Shown here: positions 24,401-37,545 of the stretch, in pieces | Position numbering within the stretch: the stretch's first letter is position 1 | How the letters are laid out: every line of letters starts with the position of its first letter | Origin: Hydractinia symbiolongicarpus | Taxonomy: Eukaryota > Cnidaria > Hydrozoa > Anthoathecata > Hydractiniidae | Assembly: GCF_029227915.1 (NCBI RefSeq) | Contig: NC_079875.1 | Coordinates: 21,385,001 to 21,449,000 of the forward strand | Reading direction: 5' to 3' | Length of the DNA: 64,000 bases | Translations under genes and position numbers: made by a program | The notes under the pieces: model-generated | Told to the model about the DNA's origin: nothing | Database searches by the model: none | What the model saw: only the letters and a program-made list of their open reading frames with translations

Positions 24401-27400
24401 AAAACCGCCTGATTAAAGTGTGCGGCCTTTATTAGACTGCAAAAGGCCACATTAGGGTCTTTATAGAACTGTGCACGTAGTTAAGTGTGTTCTAAGGCTA
24501 CGGCGCTAATGAAAACGACTTGGGACGTTGTAGCGCCTTTGTAGGACGATGCACGTAGTTAAGAGTGTTCTAAAACGACGGCGCTAATGAAAACGACTTG
24601 GGACGTTGTAGCGCATTGAGACTGGAAGGAATAGTCCAATGGTAACCTGCGCAGACAGGTGAAACCACGTGATTTACGTGTGAGGTCTTTATTAGTCTGC
24701 AAAAGGCCATAATACGGTCGTTATAGGGCTGTGCACGTAATTAAGAGAGTTCTGAGGCCACGGCGCTAAGGAGAACCACTTGGAACGTTGTTGTGCATTG
24801 AGACTGGAAGGAATAGTCAATTGGTAACCTGCGCAGGCAGATGGAACCTCGTGATTTACGTGTGAGATCTTTATGTGACTGCAAAAGGTCATATTACAGT
24901 CTTTATAGGGCTGTGCACGTAATTAAGAGAGCTCTAAAGCCACGGCGCTAAATAGAACCACTTGGAACGTTGTAGGGCATTGTGACTGGAAGGAATAGTC
25001 CGATGGTAAGCTGCGCAGGCAGATGAAACCACGTGATTTACATTGGAGGCTTTTATTAGACTGGAAAAGGGCATATTATAGCCTTTGTAGGACGATGCAC
25101 GTAGTTAAGAGTGTTCTAAAGCGACGGCGCTAATGAAAACGACTTGGGACGTTGTAGCCCATTGAGACTAGAAGGAATAGTCCAATCGTAACCTGCACAG
25201 GCATATGGAACAACGTGATTTACGTGTGAGGCCTTTATTACCCTGCAAAACGCCATATTACAGCCTTAATAGGACGATCCACGTAGTTAAGAGTGTTCTA
25301 AGGCCACGGCGCTAAGAAGAACCACTTCGAACGTTGTAGTGCATTGAGACTGGAAGGAATTGTCCATTGGTAACCTGCGCAGGCAGATAGAACTACGTGA
25401 TATGCGTGTGAGGCTATATTAGACTTCAAAAGGCCATATTACAGCCTTCATAGGACTGTGCACGTAATTAAGAGTGTTCTAAAGCCACCGCGCTAAGGAA
25501 AACGATTTGGGACGTTGTAGCACATTGAGACTGGAACGAATAGTCCAATGGTAACCTGCACAGGCAGATGGAACAACGTGATTTACGTGTGAGGCCTTTA
25601 TTGCCCTGCAAAACGCCATATTACGGTCGTTATAGGGCTGTGCACGTAATTAAGAGAGCTCTAAAGCCACGGCGCTAAATAGAACAACTTGGAACGTTGT
25701 AGGGCATTGTGACTGGAAGGAATAGTCCGATGGTAAGCTGCGCAGGCAGATGAAACAACGTGATTTACATGTGAGGCTTTTATTAGACTGGAAAAGGGCA
25801 TATTAAAGCCTTTGTAGGACGATGCACGTAGTTAAGAGTGTTCTAAAGCGACGGCGCTAGTGAAAACGAGTTGGGACGTTGTAGCGCATTGAGACTGGAA
25901 GGAATAGTCCAATGGTAACCTGCGCAGACAGGTGAAACCACGTGATTTACGTGTGAGGTCTTTATTAGACTGCAAAAGGCCATAATACGGTCGTTATAGG
26001 GCTGTGCACGTAATTATGAGAGTTCTAAGTTGACGGCGCTAATGAAAACAACTTGGGACGTTGTAGCGCATTGAGACTGAAACGAATAGTCCAATGGTAA
26101 CCTGCACAGGCAGATGGAACAACGTGATTTACGTGTGAGGCCTTAATTTTCCTGCAAAACGCCATATTACGGTCGTTATAGGGCTGTGCACGTAATTAAG
26201 AGAGCTCTAAAGTCACGGCGCTAAATAGAACCACTTGGGACGTTGTAGCGCATTGAGACTGGAAGGAATAGTCCAATGGTAACCTGCGCAGGCAGATGGA
26301 ACCACGTGATTTACGTGCGAGGCTTTTATTAGACTGCAAAAGGCCATATTACAGCCTTTATAGCACTGTGCAGGCACTTAAGAGTGTTCTAAGGCAACGG
26401 CGCAAGGGAAAACCACTTGGAACGTTGTAGTGCATTGACTATGGAAGGAATATTCCAATGGTAACCGGCGCAGGCATCTGAAACCACTTGAGTTACGTTG
26501 GCGGCCTTTATTGGACTGCAAAAGGCAATATTACAGCCTTTATAGGACTGTGCACGCAGTTAATAGTGTTCTAAGGCGACGGCGCTAATGAAAGCGACTT
26601 TGGACGCAGAAGCGCATTGAGACTAGAACGACTAGTCCAATGGTAACCTGCGCAGGGAGATGGAGCGGCGTGATTTAAGTGTGAGTCTATATTAGTCTTT
26701 AAAAGGCCATATTACAGCCTTTATAGCACTGTGCACGTAGTTAAGAGTGTTCTAAGGCCACGGCGCTAAGGAAAGCCACTTGGAACGTTGTAGTGCATTG
26801 ACAATGGAAGGAATATTCCAAAGGTAACCGGCGCTGGCAACTCAAACTGCGTGATTTAAGTGTGCGGCCTTTATATGACTGCAAAAGGCCATACTACGGT
26901 CTTTATAGGACTGTGCACGTAGTTAAGAGAGATCTAAGGCCACGGCGCTAAGGAAAACCAGTTGGAACGTTGTAGTGCTTTGAGACTTGAAGGACTAGTC
27001 CAATGGTAACCAGCGCAGACAGGTGAAACCACGTGATTTACGTGTGAGGCCTTTATTAGACTGCAAAAGGCCATATTACAGCCTTTATAGGACGATGCAC
27101 GTAGTTAAGAGTGTTCTAAGGCCACAGCGCTAAAGAGAACTACTTGGAACGTTGTAGTGCAAATAGACTGGAAGGAATAGTCCAATGGTAACCTGCGCAG
27201 GCAGATGGAACCACGTGATTTACGTGTGAGGTCTTTATTAGACTGCAAAAGGCCATATTACAGCCTTTATAGGACGATGCACGTAGTTAAGAGTGTTGTA
27301 AAACGACGGCGCTAAGGAAAACGACTTGGGATGTTGTAGCGCATTAAGACTGGAACGACTAGTCCAATGATAACCTGCGCAGGCAGATGGAACCTCGTGA

Positions 27401-28089
27401 TTTACGTGTGAGGTCTTTATTTGACTGCAAAAGGCCATATTACAGCCTTTATAGGGCTGTGCACGCAGTTAAGAGTGTTCTAAAGCGACAGCACTAAGGA
27501 AAACGACTTCGGACGTTGAATCGCATTGAGACTGGAACGACTAGTCCAATGGTAACCTGCAAAAGAAGCTAAAACCGCCTGATTAAAGTGTGCGGCCTTT
27601 ATTAGACTGCAAAAGGCCATATTAGGGTCTTTATAGAACTGTGCACGTAGTTAAGCGTGTTCTAAGGCTACGGCGCTAAGGAGAACCACTTTGAACGTTG
27701 TAGCGCATTGAGACTGGAAGGAATAGTCCAATGGTAACCTGCGCAGACAGGTGAAACCACGTGATTTACGTGTGAGGTCTTTATTAGTCTGCAAAAGGCC
27801 ATAATACGGTCGTTATAGGGCTGTGCACGTAATTAAGAGAGTTCTGAGGCCACGGCGCTAAGGAGAACCACTTGGAACGTTGTTGTGCATTGAGACTGGA
27901 AGGAATAGTCAATTGGTAACCTGCGCAGGCAGATGGAACCTCGTGATTTACGTGTGAGATCTTTATGTGACTGCAAAAGGTCATATTACAGTCTTTATAG
28001 GACTGTGCACGTAGTTAAGAGTGTTCTAAGGCGACGGAGCTAATGAAAACGACTTGGGACGTTTTATAGCATTAAGACTGGAACGAATA
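21442..28089 (+). repeat. Mosaic satellite region
   Basis: Satellite monomers only. About 22,450-23,020 is repeated at about 23,541-24,110 (offset 1,091 bp; marker ATTAGGGTCTTTATAG). A segment around 24,600-24,900 recurs at about 27,690-27,990 (offset 3,092 bp, 17 monomers minus 2 bp). Subtypes with AAAGCAGCTAAAACCGC are common here. Confidence 0.8.
24526..24546 (+). repeat. Truncated monomer (about 104 bp deletion)
   Basis: GACGTTGTAGCG is joined to CCTTTGTAGGACG. Phase points at 24,368 and 24,628 are 260 bp apart instead of 364. The breakpoints differ from those at 18,123, so this is an independent event; I noticed no second copy of it in the window. Confidence 0.8.
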
Positions 28090-31000
28090 GTCCAATGGTA
28101 ACCTGCACAGGCAGATGGAACAACGTGATTTACGTATGAGGCCTTTATTACCCTGCAAAACGCCATATTACGGTCGTTATAGGGCTGGGCACGTAATTAA
28201 GAGAGCTCTAAAGCCACGGCGCTAAACAGAACCACTTGGAACGTTGTAGGGCATTGAGACTGGAAGGAATAGTCCAATGGTAAGCTGCCCAGGCAGAGGG
28301 AACCACGTGATTTACGTGTGAGGCCTTTATTACACTGCAAAAGGCCATATTACAGCCTTTATAGGAAGATGCACGTAGTTAAGAGTGTTCTAAGGCCACG
28401 GCGCTAAAGAGAACTACTTGGAACGTTGTAGTGCATGGAGACTGGAAGGAATAGTCCAATGGTAACCTGCGCAGGAAGATGGAACCACGTGATTTACGTG
28501 TGAGGCCTTTATTAGACTGCAAAATGTCATATTACAGCCTTTATAGGACTGTGCACCTAGTTAAGAGTGTTCTAAGGCGACGGAGCTAATGAAAACGACT
28601 TGGGACGTTTTATCGCATTGAGACTGGAAAGACTAGTCCAATGGTAACCGGCGCAGGCAACTCAAACCGCGTGATTTAAGTGTGCGGCCTTTATTAGACT
28701 GCAAAAGGCCATATTACAGCCTTTATAGGACTTTGCACGTAGTTAAGAGTGTTCTAAGGCGACGGCGCTAATAAAAGCGACCTTAGACGTTGTAGCGCAT
28801 TGAGACTGGAAGGAATAGTCCAATGGTAACCTGCGCAGGGATATGGAGCGGCGTGATTTAAGTGTGCGTCCTTTATTAGACTGCAAAAGGCCATATTACG
28901 GTCTTTATAGCACTGTGCACGTAGTTAAGAGTGTTCTAAGGCAACGGCGCTAATGAAGACGACTTGGGACGTGGTAGCGCATTGAGACTGGAACGACTAG
29001 TCCAATGGCAAGCTGCGCAGGCAGGTGAAACCACGTGATTTACGTGTGAGTCTATATTAGTCTTTAAAAGGCCATATTACAGCCTTTATAGCACTGTGCA
29101 CGTAGTTAAGAGTGTTCTAAGGCACGGCGCTAAGGAAAGCCACTTGGAACGTTGTAGTGCATTGACAATGGAAGGAATATTCCAATGGTAACCTCACAGG
29201 CAGATGTAACCCGGTGATTTACGTGTGAGGCCTTTATTGGACTGCAAAAGGCCATATTACAGCCCTTATAGGACTGTGCACGTAGTTAATAGTGTTCTAA
29301 GGCGACGGCGTTAATGAAAGCGACTTTGGACGATGTAGTGCATTGAGACTGGATCGACTAGTCCAATGGTAACCTGCGAGGCTAGATGGAACCATGTGAT
29401 TTACGTGCGAGGCCTTTATTAGACTGCAAAAGGCCATATTACAGCCTTTATAGGACTGTGCACGTAGTTAAGAGTGTTCTAAGGCAACGGGGCTAATGAA
29501 GACGACTTGGGACGTTGTCGCGCATTGAGACTGGAACGACTAATCCAATGGTAAACTGCGCAGGCAGGTGAAACCACGTGATTTACGTGTGAGGCCTTTA
29601 TTAGACTGCAAAAGGCCATATTACAGCCTTTATAGGACGATGCACGTAGTTAAGAGTGTTGTAAAGAGATGGCGCTAAGAAAAATGATTTGGGACGATGT
29701 ACCACATTGAGACTTGAAGGACTAGTCCAATGGTAAGCTGCGCAGGCAGATGGAACCTCGTGATTTACGTGTGAGGTCTTTATTTGACTGCAAAAGGCCA
29801 TATTACAGCCTTTATAGGACTGTGCACGCAGTTAAGAGTGTTCTAAAGCCACGGCGCTAAGGAAAACAACTTGGAACGTTGTAGTGCAATGAGACTGGAA
29901 GGAATAGTCCAATGGTAAGCTGTGCAGGCAGATGGAACCTCGTGATTTACGTGTGAGGCCTTTATTAGACTGCAAAAGGCCATATTACAGCCTTTAAAGG
30001 ACTGTGCACGTGGTTAAGTGTGTTCTAAGGCGACGGCGCTAATGAAAGCGAACTTGGACGTTGTGGCGCATTGAGACTGGAACGACTAGTCCAATGGTAA
30101 CTTGTCCAGGCAGATGGAACCACGTGATTTATGCGTGAGGCCTTTATTAGACTGCAAAAGGCCACATTACGGTCTTTATAGCACTGTGCACGTAGTTAAG
30201 AGTGTTCTAAGGCCATGGCGCTAAGGAAAACCACTTTGAAAGTTGTAGTGCATTGAGACTGGAAGGAATAGTCCAATGGTAACTTGCGCAGGGAGATGGA
30301 GCGGCGTGATTTAAGTGTGCGTCCTTTATTAGACTGCAAAAGGCCATATTACGATCTTTATAGCACTGTGCACGTAGTTAAGAGTGTTCTAAGGCAACGG
30401 CGCTAATGAAGAAGACTTGGGACGTTGTAGCGGATTGAGACTGGAACGACTAGTCCAATGGTAACCTGCGCAGGCAGGTGAATCCACGTAATTTACGTGT
30501 GAGGCTATATTACTCTTTAAAAGGCCATATTACAACCTTTATAGCGCTGTGCACGTAGTTAAGAGAGTTCTAAGGCCACGGCGCTAAGGAAAACCAGTTG
30601 GAACTTTGTAGTGCTTTGAGACTGGAAGGAATAGTCCAATGGTAAGCTGCACAGGCAGATGAAACCACGTGATTTACGTGTGAGGCCTTTATTAGACTGC
30701 AAAAGGCCATATTACAGCCTTTATAGGACGATGCACGTAGTTAAGAGTGTTGTAAAGCGATGGCGCTAAGGAAAATGATTTGGGACGTTGTACCACATTG
30801 AGACTTGAAGGACTAGTCCAATGGTAAGCTGCGCAGGCAGATGGAACCTCGTGATTTACGTGTGAGGTCTTTATTTGACTGCAAAAAGCCATATTACAGC
30901 CTTTATAGGACTGTGCACGCAGTTAAGAGTGTTCTAAAGCCGCGGCGCTAAGGAAAACAACTTGGAACGTTGTAGTGCAATGAGACTGGAAGGAATAGTC

Positions 31001-32817
31001 CAATGGTAAGCTGTGCAGGCAGATGGAACCTCGTGATTTACGTGTGAGGCCTTTATTAGACTGCAAAAGGCCATATTACAGCCTTTAAAGGACTGTGCAC
31101 GTGGTTAAGAGTGTTCTAAGGCGACGGCGCTAATGAAAGCGAACTTGGACGTTGTGGCGCATTGAGACTGGAACGACTAGTCCAATGGTAACTTGTCCAG
31201 GCAGATGGAACCACGTGATTTATGCGTGAGGCCTTTATTAGACTGCAAAAGGCCACATTACGGTCTTTATAGCACTGTGCACGTAGTTAAGAGTGTTCTA
31301 AGGCCATGGCGCTAAGGAAAACCACTTTGAAAGTTGTAGTGCATTGAGACTGGAAGGAATAGTCCAATGGTAACCTGCGCAGGGAGTTGGAGCTGCGTGA
31401 TTTAAGTGTGCGTCCTTTATTAGACTGCAAAAGGCCATATTACGGTCTTTATAGCACTGTGCACGTAGTTAAGAGTGTTCTAATGCCACGGCGCTAAAGA
31501 GAACCAGTTGGAGCGTTGTAGTGCTTTGAGACTGGAAGGAATAGTCCAATGGTAAGCTGCGCAGGCAGATGAAACCACGTGATTTACATGTGAGGCCTTT
31601 ATTAGCCTGCGAAAGGCCATATTACAGCCTTTATAGGACGATGCACGTAGTTAAGAGTGTTGTAAAGCGACGGCGCTAAGGAAAACGACTTGGGACGTTC
31701 TACCACATTGTGACTTGAAGGACTAGTCCAATGATAACCGGCGCAGGCAACTCAAATTGCGTGATTTAAGTGTGAGGCCTTTATTAGACTGCAAAAGGTC
31801 ATATTACAGCATTTATAGGACTGTGCACGTAGTTAAGAGTGTTCTAAGGCGACGGAGCTAATGAAAACGACTTGGGACGTTTTATAGCATTAAGACTGGA
31901 ACGAATAGTCCAATGGTAACCTGCACAGGCAGATGGCACAACGTGATTTACGTATGAGGCCTTTATTACCCTGCAAAACGCCATATTACGGTCGTTATAG
32001 GGCTGTGCACGTAATTAAGAGAGCTCTAAAGCCACGGCGCTAAACAGAACCACTTGGAACGTTGTAGGGCATTGAGACTGGAAGGAATAGTCCAATGGTA
32101 AGCTGCCCAGGCAGAGGGAACCACGTGATTTACGTGTGAGGTCTTTATTTCACTGCAAAAGGCCATATTACAGCCTTTATAGGAAGATGCACGTAGTTAA
32201 GAGTGTTCTAAGGCCACGGCGCTAAAGAGAACTACTTGGAACGTTGTAGTGCAATGAGACTGGAAGGAATAGTCCAATGGTAACCTGCGCAGGAAGATGG
32301 AACCACGTGATTTACGTGTGAGGCCTTTATTAGACTGCAAAAGGTCATATTACAGCCTTTATAGGACTGTGCACGTAGTTAAGAGTGTTCTAAGGCGACG
32401 GAGCCAATGAAAACGACTTGGGACGTTTTATCGCATTGAGACTGGAAAGACTAGTCCAATGGTAACCGACGCAGGCAACTAAAACCGCGTGATTTAAGTG
32501 TGCGGCCTTTATTAGACTGCAAAAGGCCATATTACAGCTTTTATAGGACGATGCACGTAGTTAAGAGTGTTGTAAAGCGACGGCGCTAAGGAAAATGATT
32601 TGGGACGTTGTACCACATTGAGACTTGGAGGACTAGTCCAATGGTAACCTGCGCAGGCAGGTGAAACCCCATGATTTACGTGTGAGGCCTTTATTAGACT
32701 GCAAAAGGCCATATTACAGCCTTTAAAGGACTTTGCACGTAGTTAAGAGTGTTCTAAGGCGACGGCGCTAATGAAAGCGACCTTAGACGTTGTAGCGCAT
32801 TGAGACTGGAACGACTA
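28090..32817 (+). repeat. 26-monomer higher-order repeat (4,728 bp), copy 1
   Basis: Offset to copy 2 is exactly 4,728 bp (28,091/32,819; 29,601/34,329; 30,692/35,420). I counted 26 monomers by their GTGATTTA boxes; 26 x 182 is 4,732, and the missing bases include one in GGCACGGCGC near 29,121. Private markers are GGGCTGGGCACG, GCATGGAGACTGG, AAAATGTCAT and CACCTAGTTAAG. The upstream boundary is sharp, near 28,087. Confidence 0.93.
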
Positions 32818-35800
32818 GTCCAATGGTAACCTGCACAGGCAGATGGAACAACGTGATTTACGTATGAGGCCTTTATTACCCTGCAAAACGCCATATTACG
32901 GTCGTTATAGGGCTGGGCACGTAATTAAGAGAGCTCTAAAGCCACGGCGCTAAACAGAACCACTTGGAACGTTGTAGGGCATTGAGACTGGAAGGAATAG
33001 TCCAATGGTAAGCTGCCCAGGCAGAGGGAACCACGTGATTTACGTGTGAGGCCTTTATTACACTGCAAAAGGCCATATTACAGCCTTTATAGGAAGATGC
33101 ACGTAGTTAAGAGTGTTCTAAGGCCACGGCGCTAAAGAGAACTACTTGGAACGTTGTAGTGCATGGAGACTGGAAGGAATAGTCCAATGGTAACCTGCGC
33201 AGGAAGATGGAACCACGTGATTTACGTGTGAGGCCTTTATTAGACTGCAAAATGTCATATTACAGCCTTTATAGGACTGTGCACCTAGTTAAGAGTGTTC
33301 TAAGGCGACGGAGCTAATGAAAACGACTTGGGACGTTTTATCGCATTGAGACTGGAAAGACTAGTCCAATGGTAACCGGCGCAGGCAACTCAAACCGCGT
33401 GATTTAAGTGTGCGGCCTTTATTAGACTGCAAAAGGCCATATTACAGCCTTTATAGGACTTTGCACGTAGTTAAGAGTGTTCTAAGGCGACGGCGCTAAT
33501 AAAAGCGACCTTAGACGTTGTAGCGCATTGAGACTGGAAGGAATAGTCCAATGGTAACCTGCGCAGGGATATGGAGCGGCGTGATTTAAGTGTGCGTCCT
33601 TTATTAGACTGCAAAAGGCCATATTACGGTCTTTATAGCACTGTGCACGTAGTTAAGAGTGTTCTAAGGCAACGGCGCTAATGAAGACGACTTGGGACGT
33701 GGTAGCGCATTGAGACTGGAACGACTAGTCCAATGGCAAGCTGCGCAGGCAGGTGAAACCACGTGATTTACGTGTGAGTCTATATTAGTCTTTAAAAGGC
33801 CATATTACAGCCTTTATAGCACTGTGCACGTAGTTAAGAGTGTTCTAAGGCACGGCGCTAAGGAAAGCCACTTGGAACGTTGTAGTGCATTGACAATGGA
33901 AGGAATATTCCAATGGTAACCTCACAGGCAGATGTAACCCGGTGATTTACGTGTGAGGCCTTTATTGGACTGCAAAAGGCCATATTACAGCCCTTATAGG
34001 ACTGTGCACGTAGTTAATAGTGTTCTAAGGCGACGGCGTTAATGAAAGCGACTTTGGACGATGTAGTGCATTGAGACTGGATCGACTAGTCCAATGGTAA
34101 CCTGCGAGGCTAGATGGAACCATGTGATTTACGTGCGAGGCCTTTATTAGACTGCAAAAGGCCATATTACAGCCTTTATAGGACTGTGCACGTAGTTAAG
34201 AGTGTTCTAAGGCAACGGGGCTAATGAAGACGACTTGGGACGTTGTCGCGCATTGAGACTGGAACGACTAATCCAATGGTAAACTGCGCAGGCAGGTGAA
34301 ACCACGTGATTTACGTGTGAGGCCTTTATTAGACTGCAAAAGGCCATATTACAGCCTTTATAGGACGATGCACGTAGTTAAGAGTGTTGTAAAGAGATGG
34401 CGCTAAGAAAAATGATTTGGGACGATGTACCACATTGAGACTTGAAGGACTAGTCCAATGGTAAGCTGCGCAGGCAGATGGAACCTCGTGATTTACGTGT
34501 GAGGTCTTTATTTGACTGCAAAAGGCCATATTACAGCCTTTATAGGACTGTGCACGCAGTTAAGAGTGTTCTAAAGCCACGGCGCTAAGGAAAACAACTT
34601 GGAACGTTGTAGTGCAATGAGACTGGAAGGAATAGTCCAATGGTAAGCTGTGCAGGCAGATGGAACCTCGTGATTTACGTGTGAGGCCTTTATTAGACTG
34701 CAAAAGGCCATATTACAGCCTTTAAAGGACTGTGCACGTGGTTAAGTGTGTTCTAAGGCGACGGCGCTAATGAAAGCGAACTTGGACGTTGTGGCGCATT
34801 GAGACTGGAACGACTAGTCCAATGGTAACTTGTCCAGGCAGATGGAACCACGTGATTTATGCGTGAGGCCTTTATTAGACTGCAAAAGGCCACATTACGG
34901 TCTTTATAGCACTGTGCACGTAGTTAAGAGTGTTCTAAGGCCATGGCGCTAAGGAAAACCACTTTGAAAGTTGTAGTGCATTGAGACTGGAAGGAATAGT
35001 CCAATGGTAACTTGCGCAGGGAGATGGAGCGGCGTGATTTAAGTGTGCGTCCTTTATTAGACTGCAAAAGGCCATATTACGATCTTTATAGCACTGTGCA
35101 CGTAGTTAAGAGTGTTCTAAGGCAACGGCGCTAATGAAGAAGACTTGGGACGTTGTAGCGGATTGAGACTGGAACGACTAGTCCAATGGTAACCTGCGCA
35201 GGCAGGTGAATCCACGTAATTTACGTGTGAGGCTATATTACTCTTTAAAAGGCCATATTACAACCTTTATAGCGCTGTGCACGTAGTTAAGAGAGTTCTA
35301 AGGCCACGGCGCTAAGGAAAACCAGTTGGAACTTTGTAGTGCTTTGAGACTGGAAGGAATAGTCCAATGGTAAGCTGCACAGGCAGATGAAACCACGTGA
35401 TTTACGTGTGAGGCCTTTATTAGACTGCAAAAGGCCATATTACAGCCTTTATAGGACGATGCACGTAGTTAAGAGTGTTGTAAAGCGATGGCGCTAAGGA
35501 AAATGATTTGGGACGTTGTACCACATTGAGACTTGAAGGACTAGTCCAATGGTAAGCTGCGCAGGCAGATGGAACCTCGTGATTTACGTGTGAGGTCTTT
35601 ATTTGACTGCAAAAAGCCATATTACAGCCTTTATAGGACTGTGCACGCAGTTAAGAGTGTTCTAAAGCCGCGGCGCTAAGGAAAACAACTTGGAACGTTG
35701 TAGTGCAATGAGACTGGAAGGAATAGTCCAATGGTAAGCTGTGCAGGCAGATGGAACCTCGTGATTTACGTGTGAGGCCTTTATTAGACTGCAAAAGGCC

Positions 35801-37545
35801 ATATTACAGCCTTTAAAGGACTGTGCACGTGGTTAAGAGTGTTCTAAGGCGACGGCGCTAATGAAAGCGAACTTGGACGTTGTGGCGCATTGAGACTGGA
35901 ACGACTAGTCCAATGGTAACTTGTCCAGGCAGATGGAACCACGTGATTTATGCGTGAGGCCTTTATTAGACTGCAAAAGGCCACATTACGGTCTTTATAG
36001 CACTGTGCACGTAGTTAAGAGTGTTCTAAGGCCATGGCGCTAAGGAAAACCACTTTGAAAGTTGTAGTGCATTGAGACTGGAAGGAATAGTCCAATGGTA
36101 ACCTGCGCAGGGAGTTGGAGCTGCGTGATTTAAGTGTGCGTCCTTTATTAGACTGCAAAAGGCCATATTACGGTCTTTATAGCACTGTGCACGTAGTTAA
36201 GAGTGTTCTAATGCCACGGCGCTAAAGAGAACCAGTTGGAGCGTTGTAGTGCTTTGAGACTGGAAGGAATAGTCCAATGGTAAGCTGCGCAGGCAGATGA
36301 AACCACGTGATTTACATGTGAGGCCTTTATTAGCCTGCGAAAGGCCATATTACAGCCTTTATAGGACGATGCACGTAGTTAAGAGTGTTGTAAAGCGACG
36401 GCGCTAAGGAAAACGACTTGGGACGTTCTACCACATTGTGACTTGAAGGACTAGTCCAATGATAACCGGCGCAGGCAACTCAAATTGCGTGATTTAAGTG
36501 TGAGGCCTTTATTAGACTGCAAAAGGTCATATTACAGCATTTATAGGACTGTGCACGTAGTTAAGAGTGTTCTAAGGCGACGGAGCTAATGAAAACGACT
36601 TGGGACGTTTTATAGCATTAAGACTGGAACGAATAGTCCAATGGTAACCTGCACAGGCAGATGGCACAACGTGATTTACGTATGAGGCCTTTATTACCCT
36701 GCAAAACGCCATATTACGGTCGTTATAGGGCTGTGCACGTAATTAAGAGAGCTCTAAAGCCACGGCGCTAAACAGAACCACTTGGAACGTTGTAGGGCAT
36801 TGAGACTGGAAGGAATAGTCCAATGGTAAGCTGCCCAGGCAGAGGGAACCACGTGATTTACGTGTGAGGTCTTTATTTCACTGCAAAAGGCCATATTACA
36901 GCCTTTATAGGAAGATGCACGTAGTTAAGAGTGTTCTAAGGCCACGGCGCTAAAGAGAACTACTTGGAACGTTGTAGTGCAATGAGACTGGAAGGAATAG
37001 TCCAATGGTAACCTGCGCAGGAAGATGGAACCACGTGATTTACGTGTGAGGCCTTTATTAGACTGCAAAAGGTCATATTACAGCCTTTATAGGACTGTGC
37101 ACGTAGTTAAGAGTGTTCTAAGGCGACGGAGCCAATGAAAACGACTTGGGACGTTTTATCGCATTGAGACTGGAAAGACTAGTCCAATGGTAACCGACGC
37201 AGGCAACTAAAACCGCGTGATTTAAGTGTGCGGCCTTTATTAGACTGCAAAAGGCCATATTACAGCCTTTATAGGACGATGCACGTAGTTAAGAGTGTTG
37301 TAAAGCGACGGCGCTAAGGAAAATGATTTGGGACGTTGTACCACATTGAGACTTGGAGGACTAGTCCAATGGTAACCTGCGCAGGCAGGTGAAACCCCAT
37401 GATTTACGTGTGAGGCCTTTATTAGACTGCAAAAGGCCATATTACAGCCTTTAAAGGACTTTGCACGTAGTTAAGAGTGTTCTAAGGCGACGGCGCTAAT
37501 GAAAGCGACCTTAGACGTTGTAGCGCATTGAGACTGGAACGACTA
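32818..37545 (+). repeat. 26-monomer higher-order repeat (4,728 bp), copy 2
   Basis: Virtually identical to copy 1 over its length in the stretches compared. The differences with copy 1 are very few, for example CAGCTTTTATAGG near 32,537 in copy 1 against CAGCCTTTATAGG near 37,265 here. Such homogeneity implies recent amplification or an assembly duplication. Confidence 0.93.
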
